NCBI GenBank assembly: GCA_030522415.1
Contig: CM060104.1
Coordinates: 9,807,501-9,871,500, forward strand
Length of the DNA stretch: 64,000 nucleotides
Direction: 5' to 3'
DNA from: Channallabes apus
Lineage: Eukaryota > Chordata > Actinopteri > Siluriformes > Clariidae
Shown: positions 52,926 through 63,912 of the stretch, one piece after another
Position numbering within the stretch: position 1 is the first letter of the stretch
Layout of the letters: the number at the start of each line of letters is the position of its first letter
Position numbers and translations under genes: made by a program
The notes under the pieces: generated by a model
The model's database searches: none
What the model was told of the DNA's origin: nothing
The model's input: only the letters and a program-made list of their open reading frames with translations

Positions 52926-53964
52926 AATTAATTATTTTTTTTTAATGCAGACGCATAATCTCGGAACTGAAAATTGTAGAAAAATCTAACTTTTAACTCA
53001 AGTATATACACAAATGACAAAAAATTATAATGATTAGCACTGTATATACTTAAAAACAAATATTCCAGCTTTTATTCAGCTGACAGGGTGAAAGCAGCCT
53101 AGTTTCTGGAGAAGCAGATCATAGTGAGTTGATAATACAGTGGGCAGGATCAGATAATGCCATGTGTGCCATGATCATTCCTCAGATTACATTAGCCATT
53201 CCATATGAACTTTGCTCCATTACATTCTTACCCAGCTGAGGCTGTGAGATCCACCTCCACCCTGCCCCAATGGCTGGGCACAGGACTCATGACTATCAGC
53301 ATAAAAAGCTTCAGCTTATTGTTTCATCTCTGTTTTGAATGTGTTGAAATATTTAAATCAATTAACTGATTAGATAAAGAAATTCAGTGTATTGCTGTGA
53401 ACTTTGATTCTCCATTGGCTCATGGTATATCATTGTCTCTTGTTTATGATCACCTCCACACTAGCCACTGCATTTGCACCTTTTATCTCCACAATCTCTA
53501 TAGGATTTCAACATATTGTTTCCTGCAGTGATTGCATGCCATGGTACTTAGGAAGGCATTCTGTGTTGAATGGGACATTTACATCTTCCACATTCTTTCT
53601 ATTATTTATTTTGACTAGCATTTGTTTCTGCATACCTCAGTGAGCCACCCCAAGAGCACATACTGTACAGTACAGACATACATTCACAGCTTTCCTGAAT
53701 ATACAGTCAAGCTCGCTAGAACAATCTGATCCACTGTCTTTGTACAGTATATTTGTTTAATAAATGTAAAATCCCTTTTTTAATCTCATTTAACAATGTT
53801 TTACCTCGCTTCAGATCAAATCTCAACCCATCATTGTTGTTATTTTTATTATTCATAATTAATAAATGGAATTTATTGTATATGAGTCAAAAATTATCCT
53901 CACTTCCGTTATATTAAAATTTCTGTTCTCCATTCTGTTCTATTAGTGCTTTCTGTTCAAAACA

Positions 53965-54155
53965 TTTAGTCATTTGACAGACGCTCTTATCCAGAGCAAC
54001 TTACATTTTTATCTCCTTATACATCTCAGCAGTTGAGGATTAAGGGCCTTGCTCAAGGGCCCAACAGGAACAACTTGGTGGTCGTGGGAATTGAACCTGG
54101 GACCTTCTGAACCGTAGCCCAATGCCTTAACCACTGAGCTACCCCTGCTACCCCA
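53965..54155 (-). mobile_element. SINE family B copy
   Basis: Same landmarks as the 49217 copy: GGTAGCTCAGTGGTTAAGGC, GGTTCAATTCCC and GAGCAAGGCCCTTAA. Confidence 0.8.
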
Positions 54156-55007
54156 ACATATCTGGGATGTAAGATGATAGCAGTGATTTTTATGTGCCCA
54201 TTTCAGGACTCTGGAACAGAACAGGTCCTGATGAGAATTTAGGTTCTGCCAGTGATTCTTTGATTGGATTTACAGTATGGCAATGCATCTAATAGAATAG
54301 CTTTCAGTTTTTCAGCCTGGATCACAAAAATGACTGATTAGGCCAGTCACAGACATATAAAAAGAGGGCAAGCTTGCTGTAATATTTTACTACTTCTCTT
54401 GCTACCTAATACTTCAGAGTGCTACCTTACTCTGACCTTTAGCTAAGTGGTGTTCAAAATATATATCCTCTAAGCAAAAATTTGGACGATTGATGACCGT
54501 TTATGACAGCTGTTGTGAATCATATGATATTAAACACGTCCATTCAACTTTCATTTTGGAGCTGTTTTTCAACCATGACGGGACGTGTTGAAGGGACATC
54601 ATTTCAATGATCATCAAACATCAAAATATTTTCTGGGGTGTTATGTTGGAATGTGAAGTAGCCTTTAAAGTAACCTGGATTTCAGAATCAATATGACCAA
54701 TACATATGTATACATTTAACTGCTCAAAATGGCAACTTTACTATTCTGGGAGATGTTTGAGTTAGGATTTTGTCACCAGTAATCCACCAGCCCTATATCA
54801 CTGCAGTGTATAGCACAAGTCATCAGATTTTTTTTTTTTTTTTTGGAGTGGGGGGGGGGGGGATTCTGTGGCCTTGTAACATTTTATCCTGTAACACTTT
54901 ATCCTGAAATTAGATTTTTTTAATTTTAATAGTTGCTGGTTGCTGTTGCTCTGTGGTGTCTTTTTTTCCCCTCAATTGTAAATGAGCTCTGGATAAAATA
55001 ACTAATT
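54156..55007. other. intergenic stretch upstream of map3k6
   Basis: AT-rich, with a T-run then a G-run at 54830-54863; no frame or motif was recognised. Confidence 0.45.
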
Positions 55008-55253
55008 TATTTTCTACATCGCTTATCCTATACAGGATCACAGTGGGGCCTAAAGCCTGTTCCTCAAGGCGGGGTACATCCCGGACAGGGTGCTAATCCA
55101 TCTCAGGGCACATGGGCAATTTGGGAGCCTAAACTGCATGCTTTGGATTAATGGAAGAAACAATAATCCAAGGAGGAACACACATTCCATGCACACAGAC
55201 CCATGGCAGGAATCGAACCCACAGCACTAACCACTACTCCACTGTGCTTCCTT
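55008..55253 (-). mobile_element. SINE family A copy upstream of map3k6
   Basis: Reverse copy: CATCGCTTATCCTATACAGG, CCATGCACACAGACC, GGAATCGAACCC (reverse of the B box) and CACTAACCACTACTCCAC (reverse of the A-box part). Confidence 0.68.
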
Positions 55254-55559
55254 GGATAAAATCATCAGCCAGAACACGAGAAGGACATTTTAGAACCCAT
55301 AATACCTTCTTACGTAACCTATGCAAATGTAACTACTACAATAGGACTATTGGTTTTACATAGGTTTAACTAGGACGCAGCAAACCCGAACAAAATAATT
55401 GTCTTATTGTTCTCTCTGCACCCATGGCAATTCGCTTATAATAATCATACGCCGGCTTTCTGAGCTCTGTGGTTGTCCTACAATGATACACACTCTCTGA
55501 GTTCTCAAGTATCTCGGTGACAGTACGAATTTCAAGTGAAATGTTGACTACAGATGGCG

Positions 55560-55759
55560 CTTCCACATCTGGCGCAACGCGATAGCGAAACTGGGCGGGG
55601 CGGGGGGAAAAAGACGCGAGTTGAAAAAAGAAACCACGCCTACTCTGTATCACCTGCGTAATTACCCGACAGCGTCGCGCGACACTTCAGGTATGCCTTT
55701 GGGAAGACGTCGGAAAATCATGGAATTGAGCTTTTGACCAAGTGAGCGCGCGGGACACG
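55560..55759 (+). promoter_or_regulatory. map3k6: map3k6 promoter / 5' UTR, GC-boxes
   Basis: The block is GC-rich, with GGGCGGGG at 55593-55600 and further G-runs to 55606, then CpG-dense sequence up to the ATG. The GTG-led extension of the frame to 55742 is not needed: ATG 55760 has A at -3 and a normal MAP3K6-like N-terminus. Confidence 0.5.
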
Positions 55760-56087
55760 ATGTACACGAGCGAGCGCAGGCGCATGAGCCTGCACGAGGT
55801 GAAAAGGAGAAACTCGGTTCGGGTTTCGGCTGGAAGTTTATGGCAGGACGCTCTGGCTCTGGAGCTCAGCGCAAACAAGAGCGTGACTTCCCCGCGCAGC
55901 CGCAGCCGGGCGCTCTCTGTGGTCTATGTTGTGGTGGAGGACGCCTCGGTGCCACAGAGTGAGGAAAATCTTTCCCTGCGGTGTGTTAAGGAAGCCTGTG
56001 CGGATTCCCACGCCGAGCTCCAAACCGTCCCGTTTGAGTCTATCGCGCACGCCACGGCCAGCACTCTGGATACCTTCTACAACGCAG
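55760..56087 (+). CDS. map3k6: map3k6 exon 1
   Basis: 109 codons plus one base. The Arg-rich start is followed by [38 protein letters not shown] and LDTFYNA. The exon ends GCAG before GCAAGT, a GC-type donor; this choice gives FYNA|D in phase with exon 2. Confidence 0.93.
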
Positions 56088-59000
56088 GCAAGTGCAGACA
56101 CGTCAACAGCAAACATCCAGCGAGTTGTGCTAGAAGTCTGTGTTCAGTATATCATACCCTTTTTCTCAACCTTATGCACAGCATTCAAGAAGTCTTCATA
56201 TGTAAAGGAAATTCTTTACAAACTGTTCTCATTTCTTAGTAAACACTCACTCTTTCACTTATGATGAACTCGTGTCAACCAATCTGGTGCTTATAACTGT
56301 TTAGTTGTGGTGTATGCATGGAGACACCCGGAATTATATGACATGTTGCACAGCAGGAGGCGTGGTGCTTGTAGTGGTTAGGTCCTGGCACCTCCAGGGT
56401 CTGGGTTCGATTCCTGTCTCTGGTCTGCGTGCATGGATTTTGGTTGTTCTCCCAGTTCTTGGTGGGTTTCCTCCAGGTACTTCTATTTCCTCACACAGCC
56501 CAAACACATGCAGATTAGGCTGATTGGCATTACCAAATTGCCCATCGTGTTTGAATGAGCATGTGTGTGCCCTGCTTCATGTCCCAAGTCTCCTGGGATA
56601 ATCTCCAGTCCCCCTGCGCCCCTGTATAGAGGTTAAAGCAACGTGGACAATGAGTGAGTAAGGATAAGTGTTCCCAAATTTATTTCCCAAAGTAGTGTGT
56701 GTATGTGTGTGCACGCACTTGTTCTGCATTGGATTGGTAACCTGTCTTCAAGGTGTACCCTGCCTTGTGCCCCAAGTCTCCTGCGATAGGCTCGAGGTTC
56801 TCGCAACCCTGTACAGTATAAATCACTATAGAAGATGAATAAATGACTGAATAAATATTGCATGCCATTGTACCACATGCCTACTGATACTATTTAACAA
56901 GATTGATTCATCATATCGCCTTGCTTTGTGCTGTTTCCTTGTCACTGTAGATGTTGCCATAGTGGAGATGAGTGATTCTCTCAGTCAGCCCTCTCTCTTC
57001 TATCACCTCGGTGTCAGAGAGAGCTTCAGCATGACCAATAACATCATACTGTACTGCAACAAGCAAGAAAGCGACCTGCAGCTTCTCAAGGTAGGCTTAG
57101 TCTAACCTTTTATACTAAGAGAGTGCAATTTGATATTCAGCTAAAACTATGTTTAGCAAAAAGTTTTTTTTTAACTTCAGATAGGGTCCACCTTCCTGCA
57201 GAAAGACTTTGAAGGTATATAGTGACTCATTGTTGCTAACATTTTTTGTCGCCACAGTGTGTTGCTTTTGCACAATGTGTTACCCCGTCAGACCATATTT
57301 TCCATTAGGTAGTGGTGAGGTAGCAGCACGGTGGTACTGTTGCTTTAAAGCTCCAAGCTTGCTGGTTTGATTCTGAGCATAGAGTTTTTTTGCTTTCCAC
57401 ATGACTGTGTGAGCTTCCTCCATGTCCTTCCCCACCTCCCAAAAACATGCATGTAAATGAATTGGCTATGTTAACATTTCCCTGGGTGTGCAGGGATGTG
57501 TGAATGTGTGTACATTGTGTGTGATGTTGCAAGTGTATGGCTAATACCAGCTTACTTTTTTTCTTTATACTTCTTGTTTGTTCTATACATCACAGTTAAT
57601 CGTACTTTAACCACTCACTTTGCTGATTGGAGAGTTTGAGTTAGAAACTATATGTACAGTATTATACTAAATACTATCTGGTCATAGGACTTTTTTAAAT
57701 GATACACAGTGCTTATAGAAGCTACTAAACTGTGCAAAGCAACAGATGTGCTTCTTAGTAATGTTGCCTATTAGGTACGTTTATCTAATAAAACAGCCCA
57801 TGAGTGTAGATACCCAATGAGGTATACAGTACCCAGTTATTGACCGTGCATTAACATATACAGATTACATGTTTTGATACCTGCATAGTGATTTGCTGCT
57901 TCCATTTGGATCAGTTAAGGTATTTTAATTGCCAAACATTGTTATTAATTGACTTGTAGAAACAAGCTCCAGAACAAAAAATATATAATTGATGGATTGA
58001 TGGAACATGTCTGTAAACAGGAGCAATGTGGGAGCTATACCTTCATCGCTTACATGGTGTCACCTCAAGGGAAGGTGTTTGCCTGTGATGCAACTTTAAT
58101 GAGGGGAATCACAGAGATCATGCAGCCTAGTTTTACCATCGAACCTCTTCTGACACCTTTAGTGGAGCAGCTGGTCAAGCTATTTGAGAATGTGCATATC
58201 CATGGAAGGTGCGTAGTATGCTCAAGCTGTAGTAAGTATTATGTTATGAATTAATACTTGCAGTGATGACATTAATTGATGAGGATGTTCTTGAAATCAA
58301 GATATTTAAATGTTAGGATTAACAAAAACATTGATGCATTTTCAGGATAAATCTGTACGTTGTTGGCCTTTTTTTTTAATGTCTAACCAAACTATTTAAC
58401 CGAAATGCAGTCTGCTGACATCACAATTTCAGGGACGATTACACTGAATGCTACAGAACACAGTAGTAGCAGTGCAACTGTTATAACTCGTATACAACTC
58501 CATGCAAAAGTCTTAACCACTTTATTTATTCATTCTCATTTTTATCTTTGATGTTTGTTATATGAATTCTGCATTATTAGATCAGAGCAAAATACATTAA
58601 AGCATTACAAACAATAACTTTAAATGAAAATTAAATGTTTCAGAAAACAAATTGTATGTTCATAAAGAAGGTATTACATAAGATATTACATATAAGTTCC
58701 TTATAAAACTGGACAGAACTTAACTGGGACTTCTGATGAAATTTTAAAAATGTACCTATCATGGGAAATATTGACTTAGTATAAGTGCTCTTTATGTGGA
58801 AAATGTTCAACCTTATTATACTGGAATACATACTGTGGATGTTGTGAATGAGGATGTACATTATAAGTACCAGGACACCTGACTATCCCTTCCACATGAG
58901 CTTGTTGAACATCATTTTCTGAAACCATAGACTTTTAGATTGAGCTGGTTCCCCTATTGCTGTCATAATAACCTCCTATTTTCTGAAAAGGATCATTCTA

Positions 59001-62000
59001 GATTTTTGTGCTAATACATTGACATCACCGAGATGTCTGATGTTAGACAAGAAGTTGGGGGTGACACTTGAGGGCTTCCACACCAAGCTCACCAAACTAT
59101 GTCTCTATTCACCCTAGTGACAGTGTTTGTCACATGTTTAAGGCCCTGACTTCTAGTGAATGGAATTGAATTGCTAAAAGCATACATGGACATACATGCT
59201 TCCAGCTTTTTTGGGAAGAACCTCATACAGGTGTTATGACCAGGCGTCCAGGAACTGTTGGCTGTATAGTTTAGATTTCTATAAGTCTCATTTGACTCCT
59301 TTAATTCTACAAAGCCACTCACGTAAACTGTTTTCTAGTGAGTATGTGCATGAATCGATCCGGAGGGAGATTCGGATGGCACGTGAGCGTTTCAGTGGAG
59401 AATCCCTGAGCCAGGAGCTGAACCGAATCCAGAAACGCCTGGACAATGTGGAGCTTCTCACTCCTGATATAGTGATGAACCTCCTGCTATCTTACCGTGA
59501 TATCCAGGTCAGGCTTTACAGTATTACCAAACACAAAGTGTGTGTCTGTGTGTGTGTGTGTCTGTGTGTGTGTGTGTCTGTGTGTGTGTGTGTCTGTGTG
59601 TGTGTGTGTCTGTGTGTGTGTGTGTCTGTGTGTGTGTGTCTGTGTGTGTGTGTCTGTGTGTGTGTGTCTGTGTGTGTGTGTCTGTGTGTGTGTGTCTGTG
59701 TGTGTGTGTCTGTGTGTGTGTGTCTGTGTGTGTGTGTCTGTGTGTGTGTGTCTGTGTGTGTGTGTCTGTGTGTGTCTGTGTGTGTCTGTGTGTGTGTGTC
59801 TGTGTGTGTCTGTGTGCTTTGTGTGTGTCTGTGTGCTTTGTGTGTGTCTGTGTGCTTTGTGTCTGTGTGTGTCTGTGTGTCTGTGTGTGTCTGTGTGCTT
59901 TGTGTGTGTCTGTGTGCTTTGTGTGTGTCTGTGTGCTTTGTGTGTGTCTGTGTGTGTCTGTGTCTGTGTGTCTGTGTGTCTGTGTGCGTGTCCACTCCCT
60001 TTCTTACTAGTCCATGGTGAATGAATTTTTACTTTGCATCATGGCTGTATTTAGCTTTGCACTGCTTCCTGTTTTAGATATCAGCCAGTATACACACAGC
60101 CAAAACTATTGCATGTTCTTGTTGCCTAGTGTTGGCAGCCTGCTTTAATACGGTTTGTGTCCTTTGTTTATATGCAAGATAGGTGTTGTGTCCGTGAACA
60201 ATTTGTGCAAACACAATGCATGTGCTTGTCATAGCGAAGATATAATATGCAACACATATAAAGATATAATACACAACACATAATAATTTAATGTCTAGCT
60301 CATTGTAGCCTGTATACTACCTATTCTGGATTAATGCTATTGAATCGGTAGCCTAGATTTATATCAACTAATGCATGAGGTGATGTAACAAAACAATTAA
60401 ATTATATTATGTTCTTTAATTGGGCTATAACTTAGTGGGTTAAGGCTCTGGCTTACTAATCAGAGGGTCGGTGGTTCAAGCTCCAGCGCTGCCAAGCTGC
60501 CACCATCAGGCTCTGAAGCAAAGCACTTAACCCTGTCTGCTAAAGGGTCTTGGTACCATGGCTGACCCTGTGCTCTGACATAGTAATAGAATTTCAGTGT
60601 GTTGTAAAATGTATGTGACAAATAAAGGCTTGTTCTAAAATTTTTAAACAAATCGTCCACTTTAACCAGTGATTTAGATTGTAATTTTATATTTGATTCC
60701 TCCACAGGACTACGAGTCCATCATTAATCTGGTAGAAACCATAAATGACTTGCCCATGTGTGCAGTGGCTGCACAGCCAAATATCAAATTTCAGTACATA
60801 TTTGCTCTGAACAGGTAAGTGTTCATATTTAGTTGTTGCATATGAAAGTCACAAGCATGACTAATCTGGGCTATTTTTACATCTAGCATGCACTTTTGAC
60901 TGATCTGTTTAGGAGGAATGACCCAGGTGATCGTGAAAAGGCCCTATCAGTGATCCTGCCCATAGTAGAATCAGGAGAGCCGGTGGCCTCAGACGTGTAC
61001 TGTCTCTGTGGACGCATTTATAAGGACATGTTCATGAGTTCTGGCTTCAAAGATATGCACTGCCGTGATCAGGCTTGCTTCTGGTGAGAGAATATATAAG
61101 CAACTAACATGACTGAATGGTGAAAACTGTTAATGTATAGCAGTGGACAATCAAAAGTGATTGTTTTGTTTCGTAGTGGCGTTTTATAAGTTGTGACTAG
61201 TGACATTAGAAACATCTATTATTATTATTATTATTATATTTTATTTTTTCATTTTAAACATGTCATGTGGTCAGGTTGCTAATCAGACAAGCAAGGTTAA
61301 ATAAAATTTAATATAAAATCCATAGATTTGTTTGAAAACGTTCCTCTAGTCCTTTAGATACCCTCAGGTCTCATGAGCTAACTTTAGCTAAATAATTTAC
61401 ATACATGTGCATATCTAGTGCAAAGGTGGATCTGCTAGCATGTCCATCCTGGTTCATATTCAGAATACAGCAGTAAATAAACATGAACTGCCCATTATTT
61501 ATCAGCTCTGCTACAATATATTTTTTTTCTGATACAGTTTGGTTCGTCCAACTGGTAACCCCTGCCACTGCACGCAAGACAGCCGTCTTTCATTTTCACT
61601 CAGATCAAATGAACAGATAAAGTAAAATAACATTACTGAGCCTACCAGTCTTCATGATAATATAATGTCCCGATAATGTGCCTGCATGGTTTGTTTTTTA
61701 GCCCAACCATTCTGTGTAAATTTATTTGTGTATTTTCTGCCTAAGCATAAGATGATTTGGAGAGATCTCAGAGCAACCTGACCAAATTGATGGTCAACCT
61801 GTTGGTCATGAACATTATGTACACCTAATGAGTTAATAATCTAAACCTATGCCACTGCTCTGTTTTTCAGAAACACCTTACACCTTTTGTTTATATCCAT
61901 GCGTTTATTCTTAGGTACGGTAGGGCATTTCAAATGGAGCCCTCACTACACTCTGGTATTAACAATGTGGTGCTTCTGATGGCGGCTGGTCATGAATTTG

Positions 62001-63912
62001 ACTCCTCTATTGCGCTGAGAAAGATTGGTATGTTTGTAGTATGTATATCACATCATCTGCAATAAAGGTTTTGGATTGAACTGGTACTTTTACGATACTG
62101 TATGATATAATAAACTTTATACTGATACTTTTACCCTTGTTTGTGTGCTTGTTTAAGATTAATTTTAGTTCTAATCTGCAGCGATTTTGTGAATAAATTA
62201 TGTCTGATTTATCTGAAACTGAAACTGTTTACCGTCATGTTTCCTTTTCTTTGTCCCTTGGTAAAGGAGTCACTCTTAGCAGTTTGCTCGGGAGGAAGGG
62301 TAGTTTGGAGAAGATGCATGATTACTGGGATGTAGGTTTCTACCTTGGGGCTGGGATTCTGGCCAACGAGCACAAGAAAGTAGTAGACGCCTCTGAGAAA
62401 CTCTACCGTCTCAAAGCACCGATGTGGTGAGTGCCACATATCAAGCCTGGTTAACACCATCACTTATTTGTCCATGAAGTAATATTTTGTGTGTTAATTT
62501 TACTTTGGTCTGTTTTTCTGGATATTATAATACAGGTATGTTGGATCAGTTATGGAAACATACATTCTGTACAAACAGTTTGCCAAACCACCAGAGGTGA
62601 AGCACCCAAAACAGGAGATTGTAGACTTCTGGATGGAACTTCTTGTGCAAGCATGCAAACCTACTCTTTCCACAGCGCGCTGCCCGGTATGACTACAGTC
62701 TCTTACCATCACAGTAATCCAGATGTAGATTTATAGTTAGATCCCCAATGTACAAGCTAGAAGCAAAAACTCAATGAGACAACATGAGAAAGGAACTGTA
62801 AAATCTGTGTTCACGATTCTGACTTTGACTGTCATGATAAGTATAAGAGAAGGTTTAAGGTTAGACCTCTACAGTATCTGGAGAGATTCCATCAGTAAAT
62901 CGGTGTTAAGAGTCTACCATTACGTTTATTTGGCAAGTGTAAATCTTCAGTGTACATACTGTAGGTGCAACCAGAATGTCAGTCACAAGTGCAGAAGCTC
63001 TGAGTAAAAGTAATTTACCAGGATGTATCAGGCGAAGGTGTAGGGTGATAAGCTTTTTTTCTTAAGATCTCTTCTCTGTTCAGGCACTTTAGGTAAAAAC
63101 AGCAACATGTGGAAGAAAAAAGACAATGAGTTCTGTAACGGCTGTCATTGCAGGTCCTGATCCTAGAACCTACTAAAATATTCCAGCCCAGCATATTGAG
63201 CGTGTGTGAGGGGGACAAGAGCCGCACCATCCAACTGAAATATGTAACACCGCTACAGGTACACCCCATTCAATTCAATTTTATTTGTATAGCGCTTTTA
63301 ACAATTGACATTGTCTCAAAACAGCTTTACACAATCAAAAGAATTATTTGAGTTTGACCCCATCCTGTCTGCACTTGTCTGATCTGCTAAACTTCCTTTT
63401 GTGAGTTCCAGCTCAATGGCACTGGGCACAATACTGAAATATTAAAAGGGTTTTTAAATAATTGAAGAAATCTAAGGACGGAGGCTTTACTGATCAGTTA
63501 CTACGGCCAGGGTTTAATATGACACATTAGTGTGAAATTTACACCCAAGTTGCTGGAACAGCACTGTGTATAGGTTGTTGAACATGAAGATCGAATGCTA
63601 TCAGGTGTTCTTGAGCAAAAACAACACGGCAGCCACAAACCAACTCTGCTATATTCGATACAAAATGATAAACTTTTGTTCAGTGTTTGACGGTACAATG
63701 TGTTTCACCATGCTGCCATGTCAGTCATATACATCAAATGCTTTATAAACTTGGCATCTGAGTGGATACTGTGTGTGTTTGTGTGTGTGTGTGTGTATAT
63801 GTATGTGTGTGTGTGCACTCATTCATGAAAAGTCATGTTAAGTTATGTCCTGACTTATTTAGAAAGGTCTGCATGAGTGGACATTCCCTGCATCAGCAAT
63901 TCGTGGAGTGAG
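55760..63912 (+). CDS. map3k6: MAP3K6 / apoptosis signal-regulating kinase 2, 5' part (continues past window)
   Basis: ASK-family MAP3Ks are cytosolic stress kinases that activate MKK4/7-JNK and MKK3/6-p38. ASK2 works in complex with ASK1. Coding exons: 55760-56087, 56951-57090, 58021-58208, 59339-59507, 60708-60814, 60913-61083, 61915-62027, 62267-62426, 62536-62686, 63154-63258, 63863-63912. They give about 560 residues, covering the N-terminal thioredoxin-binding region and the TPR-rich TRAF-binding/regulatory region; the kinase, coiled-coil and SAM parts lie beyond the edge. [23 protein letters not shown] and [17 protein letters not shown] resemble MAP3K6 more than MAP3K5, while some segments (KVFACD...[18 protein letters not shown]) lean to MAP3K5. 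Intron 1 uses a GC donor. A short piece between exons 2 and 3 is unresolved. Confidence 0.88.
56351..56655 (+). mobile_element. SINE family A copy in map3k6 intron 1
   Basis: GTGGTGCTTGTAGTGGTTAG head, GGTCTGGGTTCGATTCCTG B box, TGGTGGGTTTCCTCCAGG body and an AATGAGTGAG-like end. Confidence 0.7.
56690..56850 (+). mobile_element. SINE family A fragment, second copy in map3k6 intron 1
   Basis: Only the tail half: TGCATTGGATTGGTAACCTG, CAAGTCTCCTGCGATAGGCT, TATAGAAGATGAATAAATGA. It follows the 56351 copy directly. Confidence 0.6.
56951..57090 (+). CDS. map3k6: map3k6 exon 2
   Basis: 140 nt encoding [20 protein letters not shown] then [15 protein letters not shown] and ending DLQLLK. This is highly conserved in ASK proteins (thioredoxin-binding region). 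Donor CAAG|GTAGGC. Confidence 0.97.
57181..57214 (+). other. map3k6: candidate map3k6 mini-exon
   Basis: A 34-nt block lies between a strong acceptor (TTTTTTAACTTCAG) and a donor (GAAG|GTATAT). From phase 0 it reads [11 protein letters not shown], resembling the xxVFQKNxx segment expected in ASK2 between exons 2 and 3. It ends in phase 1, but exon 3 needs phase 0, so it cannot be joined cleanly as seen. Confidence 0.35.
57312..57535 (+). mobile_element. SINE family A copy, diverged, map3k6 intron 2
   Basis: GCAGCACGGTGGTACTGTTG head, then TTTGATTCTGAGCATAGAG and CTTCCTCCATGTCC; the tail is lost. Confidence 0.45.
58021..58208 (+). CDS. map3k6: map3k6 exon 3
   Basis: 188 nt encoding [36 protein letters not shown] and [15 protein letters not shown]. 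The start after AAACAG is phase 0, as exon 2 requires. About nine residues expected before CGSYT (DVFQKN-like) are missing from this junction. Ends GGAAG|GTGCGT. Confidence 0.9.
58900..59235. repeat. degraded DNA-transposon-derived repeat, map3k6 intron 3
   Basis: Phrases such as GATGTCTGATGTTAGACAAG, CTTCCACACCAAGCTCACC and TTCCAGCTTTTTTGGGAAG recall a widespread fish DNA-transposon family. No frame remains. Confidence 0.3.
59339..59507 (+). CDS. map3k6: map3k6 exon 4
   Basis: 169 nt encoding [40 protein letters not shown] and [16 protein letters not shown]. Acceptor TTTTCTAG, donor CCAG|GTCAGG. A long TG repeat starts about 30 nt after the donor. Confidence 0.96.
59539..59993. repeat. (TG)n array with regular TC interruptions, map3k6 intron 4
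   Basis: About 455 bp of TG with a TC step roughly every 10-12 nt, and in the later part GTGCTTTG interruptions with about a 20-nt period. It begins about 30 nt past the exon 4 donor. Confidence 0.95.
60424..60636 (+). mobile_element. tRNA-headed SINE, family C, in map3k6 intron 4
   Basis: The head ACTTAGTGGGTTAAGGCTCT plus GGTGGTTCAAGCTCC resembles tRNA A and B boxes. The body has CTGCCACCATCAGGCTCTG and the end is GACAAATAAAGGCTTGTTCT. Confidence 0.7.
60708..60814 (+). CDS. map3k6: map3k6 exon 5
   Basis: 107 nt encoding [20 protein letters not shown] and FQYIFALN. Acceptor TCCACAG, donor ACAG|GTAAGT. Confidence 0.95.
60913..61083 (+). CDS. map3k6: map3k6 exon 6
   Basis: 171 nt encoding [40 protein letters not shown] and [17 protein letters not shown]-like regulatory region of ASK proteins. 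Confidence 0.96.
61915..62027 (+). CDS. map3k6: map3k6 exon 7
   Basis: 113 nt encoding [20 protein letters not shown] and [17 protein letters not shown]. Acceptor TATTCTTAG, donor ATTG|GTATG. Confidence 0.95.
62267..62426 (+). CDS. map3k6: map3k6 exon 8
   Basis: 160 nt encoding [40 protein letters not shown] and [13 protein letters not shown]. Acceptor GGTAAAG, donor ATGTG|GTGAG. Confidence 0.95.
62536..62686 (+). CDS. map3k6: map3k6 exon 9
   Basis: 151 nt encoding [20 protein letters not shown] then [20 protein letters not shown] and TARCP. Acceptor AATACAG, donor CCCG|GTATG. Confidence 0.94.
63154..63258 (+). CDS. map3k6: map3k6 exon 10
   Basis: 105 nt encoding [20 protein letters not shown] and [15 protein letters not shown], the start of the PH-like part of the ASK regulatory region. 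Donor ACAG|GTACAC. Confidence 0.93.
63266..63345. repeat. common fish interspersed repeat fragment
   Basis: TTCAATTTTATTTGTATAGC followed by CATTGTCTCAAAACAGC is a familiar teleost repeat sequence. It begins a few bases after the exon 10 donor of map3k6. Confidence 0.4.
63768..63812. repeat. (GT)n microsatellite, map3k6 intron 10
   Basis: GT run with a few TAT interruptions, 50 nt before exon 11. Confidence 0.9.
63863..63912 (+). CDS. map3k6: map3k6 exon 11 (last exon in window)
   Basis: 50 nt encoding [16 protein letters not shown], matching the ASK segment just before the conserved ERCCFLY motif, which would be in the next exon outside the window. Acceptor TTATTTAG, donor GAG|GTATG. Confidence 0.92.

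Larger units (their letters stand above)
50561..53964. other. intergenic stretch between scmh1 and map3k6
   Basis: Contains SINE A fragments, a possible transposon end at 52861 and AT-rich DNA; no gene was recognised. scmh1 and map3k6 are divergent across about 7 kb. Confidence 0.5.

Noticed and set aside
55742..55759. GTG-led N-terminal extension of map3k6
   Set aside because: Non-ATG; ATG 55760 is in good context and gives a family-like N-terminus.
57961..58020. Extending map3k6 exon 3 upstream to the TTGTAG acceptor
   Set aside because: From phase 0 or phase 1 it meets an in-frame stop; it would need two bases from the previous exon, which none supplies.
59196..60024. Large frames rich in Cys-Val (and Thr-His on the other strand) across the TG array
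   Set aside because: They are translations of a microsatellite. The conserved part is exon 4 of map3k6, which ends at a normal donor at 59507.
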